This document shows positions 28,895 to 34,835 of a stretch of 34,835 bases of DNA, piece by piece (positions within the stretch are counted from its first letter, which is position 1; each line of letters starts with the position of its first letter). The notes under the pieces are model-generated. The model was not told the origin of the DNA and made no database searches. It saw only the letters and a list, made by a program, of their open reading frames with translations. Position numbers and translations under genes: made by a program. The DNA is from Actinomycetota bacterium. GTDB lineage: Bacteria > Actinomycetota > Actinomycetes > Nanopelagicales > Nanopelagicaceae. The stretch is from assembly GCA_016870895.1 (NCBI GenBank), contig VGAA01000007.1:1-34835 (forward strand), in the 5' to 3' direction.

Positions 28895-29214
28895 GTATGT
28901 TTAACTCTATTTGCATGGGCTTGATAGTTGGGTTTAGTTCGGTATTACTACATAACCTCTACTCACCATTTGGGTTAATTGCCGCATTATTGTTAGCTTT
29001 TGTAGGCCTAAGAGGGATAGGTCAGTTATATTTTTTTCGACGATATCAAGTTATCTTTAGTTTAACTTGGCTGCTTGTAGCGATTAGAGCTGGATCACCC
29101 GGCTTAGCAGATGAAATTTTGGTTTACGGTAATACATCTGGAAACATTTTTTTACTTGGTGGTTTAGTAGTATTGTTATTTGGGTTAATTACACCAAAAT
29201 CATTGAATCGCTAA
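28891..29214 (+). CDS. Small conserved membrane protein downstream of mshB
   Basis: 107 aa with several hydrophobic segments; ATGA overlap with mshB. Confidence 0.75.
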   Translation: MSMFNSICMGLIVGFSSVLLHNLYSPFGLIAALLLAFVGLRGIGQLYFFRRYQVIFSLTWLLVAIRAGSPGLADEILVYGNTSGNIFLLGGLVVLLFGLITPKSLNR

Positions 29215-30623
29215 ATTAACCAATCCCAACTCTGACCATCTTTTCCGTCTTTTACCAAGATATCATTTTCTGCTAATAAGTCCCGCAGGCGATCGCTTTC
29301 AGCAAAGTCACCCATACTTCTAGCTTTTGCCCGCCTTGAAAGTAGTTCATTTAGATGGCTAGGTATTTCAGCTTTACTTGAGGAGGAGTTAAGTAAAGCT
29401 AAACCAAACAAAACATCCAACTCTTTAAAGACCTCAAATTTTGTGCCATCACTTAAATCTTGAGATTTTTCAATCTTTCTTAGTTTTTGAAGTGCTCGTG
29501 GTGTATCTAAATCATCAGTTAGATCGGTGATAATTTCATGAACCATTTGTTTAACCTCAGGTAGGTTTATTTCCTTGCTACTTTGCCAAACTTGGATTTT
29601 ATCGCGCCATCGCTTAATAGTTTGGTGTGCTGCTTTAAGGCTATCCCAACTTAAATCCATTTGACTACGATAACGATTTTCAAGAAAGCATAATCTTAAG
29701 GAGAGCGGATCTAAATTACGATCTAATAAATCTGAAACTAAAATTACATTTCCTGCACTTTTAGCCATTTTTCGGCCCTCAAATAACAAATGTTCTCCGT
29801 GTACCCAAAGCGAAACTGCCTCCTTATCAATCGCGCAGTTTGACTGTGCCCGCTCATTTTCATGATGTGGAAATCGAAGATCTATTCCACCTAGGTGTAA
29901 ATCAACAAAATTATTTAAGTAATGCAACGACATAGCTGAGCATTCAATATGCCAACCTGGAAAACCTTTCCCCCACGGTGAATTCCAAATCATTTCAGTT
30001 CTATTTTCAGCTGCTTTCCAAAGAGCCCAGTCTGCATGAAAACGCTTGGCACCATCCTCGGTGTACTCAAACCTATGCCCTGGCTTTAGTGAGTCAAGGC
30101 GATTTCCACTTATTGCACCATAACCTGCAAATGATTGCGCTGAGAAATAAACGCAGTTATCACTTCCAACATATGCATGACCCTTTGTTATCAATTTACT
30201 TATTAGATCATGCATAAGGTCAATACATTCGCTAGCTTTAGGATAGTTATCGGCTGGATTAATATTTAACAGTTTTAAATCTGAATGAAATCTAGCCTCA
30301 TATATTTTTGCAATCTCATACGGGTCTTTAGATTCCTTTTTCGCCTGGGCTAACATTTTATCTTCAATAAAATCCTCTGACATGTGCCCTACATCAGTAA
30401 TATTCTGGATGAATTTAATTTTATATCCGATAAATTTTGCTAACCTAATAACTATGTCAGATAGTAAAAATGTTCGCATATTTCCAACATGTGCATCACG
30501 ATAAACTGTTGGACCACAGCCATAAATTCTTAGAATTTCTCCATCACTACTTGTTAGCGGCATAAGTTGCCTACTTTTTGTATCAAATAATCTAATTTCG
30601 TAATTTGTAGTTGATGATTTCAT
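29211..30623 (-). CDS. cysS: Cysteinyl-tRNA synthetase (class I; KMAKS-type)
   Basis: YGCGPTVYRDAHVGNMRTF, NITDVGHMSEDFIEDKML, GWHIECSAMSLHYLNNFVDLHLGGIDLRFPHHENERAQS, HLLFEGRKMAKSAGN. Confidence 0.9.
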   Translation of the reverse strand: MKSSTTNYEIRLFDTKSRQLMPLTSSDGEILRIYGCGPTVYRDAHVGNMRTFLLSDIVIRLAKFIGYKIKFIQNITDVGHMSEDFIEDKMLAQAKKESKDPYEIAKIYEARFHSDLKLLNINPADNYPKASECIDLMHDLISKLITKGHAYVGSDNCVYFSAQSFAGYGAISGNRLDSLKPGHRFEYTEDGAKRFHADWALWKAAENRTEMIWNSPWGKGFPGWHIECSAMSLHYLNNFVDLHLGGIDLRFPHHENERAQSNCAIDKEAVSLWVHGEHLLFEGRKMAKSAGNVILVSDLLDRNLDPLSLRLCFLENRYRSQMDLSWDSLKAAHQTIKRWRDKIQVWQSSKEINLPEVKQMVHEIITDLTDDLDTPRALQKLRKIEKSQDLSDGTKFEVFKELDVLFGLALLNSSSSKAEIPSHLNELLSRRAKARSMGDFAESDRLRDLLAENDILVKDGKDGQSWDWLI

Positions 30624-30802
30624 TTATTTGGTACTACCTTCCATACCGCTATCTTTGCTGGATCGAAGGTGGCTAGCGAACCATCTTTTTTGCGTACTGT
30701 GTTTTCGCTCTCCAATACCCCCAAAATGTCGCGAAAACCCCCATCAGCTTCATGCATGCGGATGCTTACCCGCTGGCCAATTTGGGCCGCTGATGGCTGC
30801 AT
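30620..30802 (-). CDS. 60-aa SH3-like conserved protein (resembles N-terminal domain of actinobacterial GNAT acetyltransferases near fdxA)
   Basis: IGQRVSIRMHEADGGFRDILGVLESENTVRKKDGSLATFDPAKIAVWKVVP; 4-nt overlap with cysS. Confidence 0.6.
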   Translation of the reverse strand: MQPSAAQIGQRVSIRMHEADGGFRDILGVLESENTVRKKDGSLATFDPAKIAVWKVVPNK

Positions 30803-30893
30803 ATGGTGCCTCCTATTAAACTAATACTAAAGATCATCAGAGTTGATGGCAGTATTCTCCACCTAACTAGGTGAAATAACTGTAAGGAGTAGC

Positions 30894-31214
30894 GTGACCT
30901 ACATAATTGCTCAACCATGTGTTGATGTGAAGGATAAGTCCTGTATCGAAGAGTGCCCAGTTGATTGCATATATGAGGGCGATCGAATGCTTTATATCCA
31001 ACCTGATGAGTGTGTTGATTGCGGAGCTTGTGAACCAGTTTGCCCAGTTGAGGCAATTTACTATGAGGATGATGTTCCTACACAGTGGAAAAATTACAGT
31101 GAGGTAAATAGTAAGTTCTTTATAGAGATTGGTTCTCCTGGCGGTGCGGCTAAATTAGGAGCGATTGGTAAAGATCATGAGGTCGTCGCAGCTCTTCCAC
31201 CACAAGAGAAATAA
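30894..31214 (+). CDS. fdxA: Ferredoxin (FdxA type)
   Basis: CVDVKDKSCIEECPVDCIYEGDRMLYIQPDECVDCGACEPVCPVEAI; AAGGAG at 30884-30889 and GTG start. Confidence 0.94.
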   Translation: MTYIIAQPCVDVKDKSCIEECPVDCIYEGDRMLYIQPDECVDCGACEPVCPVEAIYYEDDVPTQWKNYSEVNSKFFIEIGSPGGAAKLGAIGKDHEVVAALPPQEK

Positions 31215-31220
31215 GTTTTT

Positions 31221-32267
31221 CTGAAACTGCCAGATTTCCCATGGGATCTTTTGGCGCCCTACGGTGAAAAAGCAAAACAGTATCCAGGCGGTTTTATTGA
31301 TCTGTCACAAGGAACACCAGTCGACGCTACGCCAAAGTTTATTCAAGAGGCATTAAACCAAGCGAGTAATTCGCCAAGTTATCCATTAACTGCTGGAAGT
31401 GTGCAATTAAAGGAAGCGATAAAACATTGGGCTATCTCCACTCTAGGTGCAACTGGTGAGTTTGATGTTCTACCAGTGATTGGTTCAAAAGAGTTTGTTG
31501 CGCTATTACCGACTTTTTTGCAAAGTAAGAGAGTTTTATACCCACAAATTGCATACCCAACATATTTAGTTGGCGCTCTACTTGCGTCAGCACAAGCTAC
31601 TGCAGTTGGTAGTAAGGCAGCAGACTGGCCGAAGGCAGATCTTGCCTGGATTAACTCACCAGCAAATCCAACTGGGCAGGTTCTTAGTGATTCTCAGATA
31701 TCAGCGGTCATTAATTGGGGCAGAGCCAATAATGCGGTCATTGCAAGTGATGAGTGCTATTTATCATTTTCAGATCAAGCTAAATCTATTTTGGCCTTAA
31801 CTGAAGGTGAAAACACTGGAATTTTGGCGGTGCACTCGCTTTCTAAGCGATCTAATATGGCCGGATATAGAGCCGCCTTTGTAATTGGCGATAAAAAGTT
31901 AATCGATCAAATTAGGCAGATCCGAAAGCATGCTGGATTAATGGTGCCTGGGCCAATACAACATGCAATGATTGCTGCACTCTCTGATGACAACCATGCA
32001 AAAGAGCAGGCCCACCGCTATACAAGCAGAAGAGCTAAGTTAATTAATGTATTAACTAATGCTGGCTTCACTATTGAATATAGCCAGGCTGGACTATATG
32101 TATGGTGCAGTAAAAATGAGGATTGCTATAAAACCGTTGATTGGTTTGCTCAACTTGGAATTTTGGTTACCCCAGGAAGTTTTTATGGTAGTGATAATTT
32201 TGTAAGAATTGCTTTAACCGCTCATGATCAAGACATAGATAAAGTTGTTGAAAGACTGGCATTATGA
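31221..32267 (+). CDS. dapC: N-succinyldiaminopimelate aminotransferase (class I/II aminotransferase); start codon uncertain
   Basis: GGFIDLSQGTPVDATPKFIQEAL, SPANPTGQVL, AVHSLSKRSNMAGYRAAF. Conserved-looking N-terminus KLPDFPWDLLAPY begins at 31224, upstream of the first standard start (TTG 31251). Confidence 0.88.
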   Translation: MKLPDFPWDLLAPYGEKAKQYPGGFIDLSQGTPVDATPKFIQEALNQASNSPSYPLTAGSVQLKEAIKHWAISTLGATGEFDVLPVIGSKEFVALLPTFLQSKRVLYPQIAYPTYLVGALLASAQATAVGSKAADWPKADLAWINSPANPTGQVLSDSQISAVINWGRANNAVIASDECYLSFSDQAKSILALTEGENTGILAVHSLSKRSNMAGYRAAFVIGDKKLIDQIRQIRKHAGLMVPGPIQHAMIAALSDDNHAKEQAHRYTSRRAKLINVLTNAGFTIEYSQAGLYVWCSKNEDCYKTVDWFAQLGILVTPGSFYGSDNFVRIALTAHDQDIDKVVERLAL

Positions 32268-33235
32268 AGATCAGTGCAATTTTATTAGTTGGCGGCAGAG
32301 GAACTCGACTCTTGCCCTTAACACTACAAACACCTAAGCCGATGCTTGAGGTAGCTGGAGTGCCATTTACTGAACACCAAATTAGAAAAGCAGCCCAGGC
32401 TGGTATAAGCGAGATTGTGCTTGCCACCTCATACAAGGCTGAGTTATTTGAACCCTATTTTGGCAATGGCGAAATATTTGGCATAAAAATTAAGTATGCA
32501 GTTGAGAGTAGCGCCCTAGGCACAGCAGGTGGCATCAGACATGCTGCAAAATTATTAGATCCTTGCGACCTAGTTGTGATCTTTAATGGCGATGTGTTGG
32601 GTGCCCATGATTTAAAAAAACAGATTCAATTTCATCAAGAACATCAGGCCGATGTCAGCTTATATTTAACTGAGGTAGATGATGCTAGAGCTTATGGCTG
32701 TGTTGAATTAGAGAGTAATAATCAGGTTAAATCATTTTTAGAAAAAATGGATAACCCAATTAGTAACCTAATTAACGCAGGTTGTTATATTTTTAAATCT
32801 GAAGTAATACAGCAGATTCCAGTAGACCAGGTAGTCAGTGTGGAGCGCCAAACCTTTCCAGAACTACTTAAAGCAGGAGCACAGGTATTTGGTTATTTAG
32901 ATAACTCATATTGGCTAGATATTGGAACGCCGGCAGCTTTAGTTAAAGCTTCAGCAGATTTAATTATGGGCAAAGTTTTCTCTCCAGCCACGCCAAAGCA
33001 TGAAGGGGAGTACCTTGCAGCAGCTGATTCAAGCATCGATACTTCCGCTAGGGTGGAAAAGGGAAGTTATATTGCACCTAATGTAATTATTGAGAGTAAT
33101 TGTCAGATTACTGGTTCTATAATTGGTAGGGGTGCAAAGATTGGTGCAGATTGCAAAATTATTGACTCGATAATCGCACCAAATACCCAAATTTCCGCAG
33201 GAATGATCGTAAATTCCAATTATTTAGGTTTTTAA
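32264..33235 (+). CDS. NDP-sugar pyrophosphorylase (mannose-1-phosphate guanylyltransferase-like) with C-terminal left-handed beta-helix
   Basis: ILLVGGRGTRLLPLTLQTPKPMLEVAGVPFTEHQI, ALGTAGGIRHA, FNGDVLG, hexapeptide-like C-terminus. Confidence 0.9.
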   Translation: MKISAILLVGGRGTRLLPLTLQTPKPMLEVAGVPFTEHQIRKAAQAGISEIVLATSYKAELFEPYFGNGEIFGIKIKYAVESSALGTAGGIRHAAKLLDPCDLVVIFNGDVLGAHDLKKQIQFHQEHQADVSLYLTEVDDARAYGCVELESNNQVKSFLEKMDNPISNLINAGCYIFKSEVIQQIPVDQVVSVERQTFPELLKAGAQVFGYLDNSYWLDIGTPAALVKASADLIMGKVFSPATPKHEGEYLAAADSSIDTSARVEKGSYIAPNVIIESNCQITGSIIGRGAKIGADCKIIDSIIAPNTQISAGMIVNSNYLGF

Positions 33236-33259
33236 CCCCACAGATCTACCAGTATCGAC

Positions 33260-33288
33260 TTGACTTATTAGAGTTACAAGCGTGTAAT
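33260..33288 (+). promoter_or_regulatory. Candidate sigma-A type promoter of whiB: TTGACT - 17 bp - TGTAAT
   Basis: -35 TTGACT (33260-33265), 17-nt spacer, -10 TGTAAT (33283-33288); 5/6 matches each to consensus; about 70 bp upstream of the whiB ATG. Confidence 0.65.
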
Positions 33289-33356
33289 TATCTTATTGCG
33301 GGCACACCCTGGCCCCTGAAGCATTCACAGGTTACTTACTAGGTTTAAGGAGAAAG

Positions 33357-33623
33357 ATGTCAGATCAACGTGCAGAGCTTTCAGCTCTTATTGTTTCTTC
33401 AGAACAACTCTCATGGCAGGAGCGAGCGCTATGCGCTCAAACCGATCCAGAGGCCTTCTTTCCTGAGAAGGGCGGCTCAACCCGTGAGGCGAAAAGAGTT
33501 TGCCTATCCTGTGATGTTCGCTCTAAATGCCTGGAGTATGCCCTCGCCCATGATGAGCGGTTTGGTATCTGGGGCGGATTATCTGAACGTGAACGCCGCC
33601 GTTTAAAGCGCCGCAGCGCTTAA
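33357..33623 (+). CDS. whiB: WhiB-family transcriptional regulator (WhiB2/WhmD-like)
   Basis: WQERALCAQTDPEAFFPEKGGSTREAKRVCLSCDVRSKCLEYALAHDERFGIWGGLSERERRRLKRR; four conserved Cys and GIWGG turn. Confidence 0.95.
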   Translation: MSDQRAELSALIVSSEQLSWQERALCAQTDPEAFFPEKGGSTREAKRVCLSCDVRSKCLEYALAHDERFGIWGGLSERERRRLKRRSA

Positions 33624-33631
33624 AATAGCGG

Positions 33632-34835
33632 GTGGCTGAAAAGCAAAGCACTCAAGCACAGGTTAAAGACCAGCATGTAACAGCAATTCTTGTTACACAT
33701 AATGGTGTTACCTGGTTAAGTGAGGTGGTCGCTGCCCTCTCATCCCAAAAGCGATTGCCAGATCAAATTATTGCCGTTGATAATGGTTCAATTGATGGCT
33801 CAGTCAAATTACTAAGCAATGCTGGTATCCCAGTTATTAAACAATCTAAAAGTGCTGGTTTTGGATCAGCGGTAGCTGCAGCTGTTGCTAAATTGCCAAT
33901 TGTTGATAAACAAATCAATAATCAAGAAACTAATGAATGGTTATGGATAATTCATGATGATTGCGCACCAGATAAATTAGCGTTAGCAAAATTATTAGAA
34001 GCGGTAGTAGAACGACCACAGGTTGGAATTGCTGGTCCTAAAATTCTAGGTTGGTATGACCGCAAACATATTTTAGAAGCTGGAATTAGCATTACAGAAA
34101 ATGGCACACGTTGGAGTGGGTTAGAGGATAGAGAGCATGATCAAGGCCAACATGATGAGGTAAAAAATGTTTTAGCGGTTAGCAGTGCGGGTATGTTAAT
34201 TAAGCGAGGTGTCTTTGAAGAGTTAGGTGGTTTTGACCCTAGCCTTGAGTTGTTTAGAGATGATGTTGATTTAGGTTGGCGGGCAAATATTGCTGGCCAC
34301 TCAGTTATCTGTGTGGGTGAGGCGATTTTATATCATGCCCAGGCATCCTCTTCAGAACGAAGAGAAATCGATGTCAAAGATGCGATCTTGCATCGGCCAT
34401 TATTACTTGATCGTCGAAATGCCGCCTTTGTTTTACTAGCTAATTCAAGCTGGTGGATTCTGCCTTGGGTTGCGCTGCAACTCTTGTTTACCTCAATTGG
34501 TAGATCAATTATTTACTTGCTCGCAAAATTACCTGGTTATGCAGCCGATGAAATTGCAGCTATTGGGTTGTTAATCTTCAAACCAGCAGATTTAATCAAA
34601 TCCCGGCGATATCGAAAGAAAAATAAGGTGTTATCTGCTCGGGTAATTAAACAATTTATCCCTGCTAGATCAACACAATTACGGGCCAGCCTGGAGGGAA
34701 TTTCAACTTCAATCTCTAAAGCATTTAAGTCAAAAAATACCCAACAAAGTTCTACTCAAGTTAAGAGTTATTCAGATATCGGCATTATTGATGAGAGCTT
34801 TGATGAATTAGAGTTTGTTGAAGGAAAGAGTTTTG
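33632..34835 (+). CDS. Family 2 glycosyltransferase, large membrane type, 3' truncated by window edge
   Basis: Absent from ORF track but frame open from GTG 33632 to the end: VTAILVTHNGVTWLSEVVAALSSQKRLPDQIIAVDNGSIDGS ... GGFDPSLELFRDDVDLGWRANIAGH ... membrane segment ILPWVALQLLFTSIGRSIIYLL. Confidence 0.88.
   Translation, partial: MAEKQSTQAQVKDQHVTAILVTHNGVTWLSEVVAALSSQKRLPDQIIAVDNGSIDGSVKLLSNAGIPVIKQSKSAGFGSAVAAAVAKLPIVDKQINNQETNEWLWIIHDDCAPDKLALAKLLEAVVERPQVGIAGPKILGWYDRKHILEAGISITENGTRWSGLEDREHDQGQHDEVKNVLAVSSAGMLIKRGVFEELGGFDPSLELFRDDVDLGWRANIAGHSVICVGEAILYHAQASSSERREIDVKDAILHRPLLLDRRNAAFVLLANSSWWILPWVALQLLFTSIGRSIIYLLAKLPGYAADEIAAIGLLIFKPADLIKSRRYRKKNKVLSARVIKQFIPARSTQLRASLEGISTSISKAFKSKNTQQSSTQVKSYSDIGIIDESFDELEFVEGKSF

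Noticed and set aside
30766-31056. 96-aa - strand ORF over the fdxA start
   Set aside because: Antisense to a clear ferredoxin; composition not protein-like.
1-34835. tRNA/rRNA genes, CRISPR arrays, IS elements, prophage, toxin-antitoxin modules
   Set aside because: Looked for in spacers and ORFs; spacers are mostly <100 bp and no characteristic sequence was recognised.

Overview
This is a compact, AT-rich but clearly actinobacterial chromosomal window. Actinobacterial signatures include a WhiB regulator, an MshB-like mycothiol deacetylase, DUF3107, DUF3117, actinobacterial-type DapD and an LCP protein. Very high coding density and low GC suggest a streamlined freshwater lineage (acI/Nanopelagicales-like); that placement is inference. 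The left ~13 kb is a nucleoside uptake and catabolism locus: BMP-type ABC transporter, cdd, deoA, add, and on the opposite strand pnp, phosphosugar mutase, deoC and an aldehyde dehydrogenase pair. The rest is housekeeping: maf, ugd, LCP, GT2, dapD, LOG, DUF3117, pepA, O-methyltransferase, htrA, tatB, mrp, PHP, TetR, mshB, cysS, fdxA, dapC, NDP-sugar pyrophosphorylase, whiB, GT2. I saw no CRISPR array, IS element, phage or tRNA. The most interesting observations are: a probable split ALDH16 (catalytic ALDH plus a short pseudo-ALDH lacking the catalytic half); a shrunken PurK-like ATP-grasp remnant; all six convergent gene pairs with zero or negative spacing; an orphan sigma-region-4-like mini-protein; a dapC whose conserved N-terminus lies upstream of any ATG/GTG/TTG start and in frame with fdxA; and an intrinsic terminator/attenuator between the BMP substrate-binding gene and its ABC ATPase.
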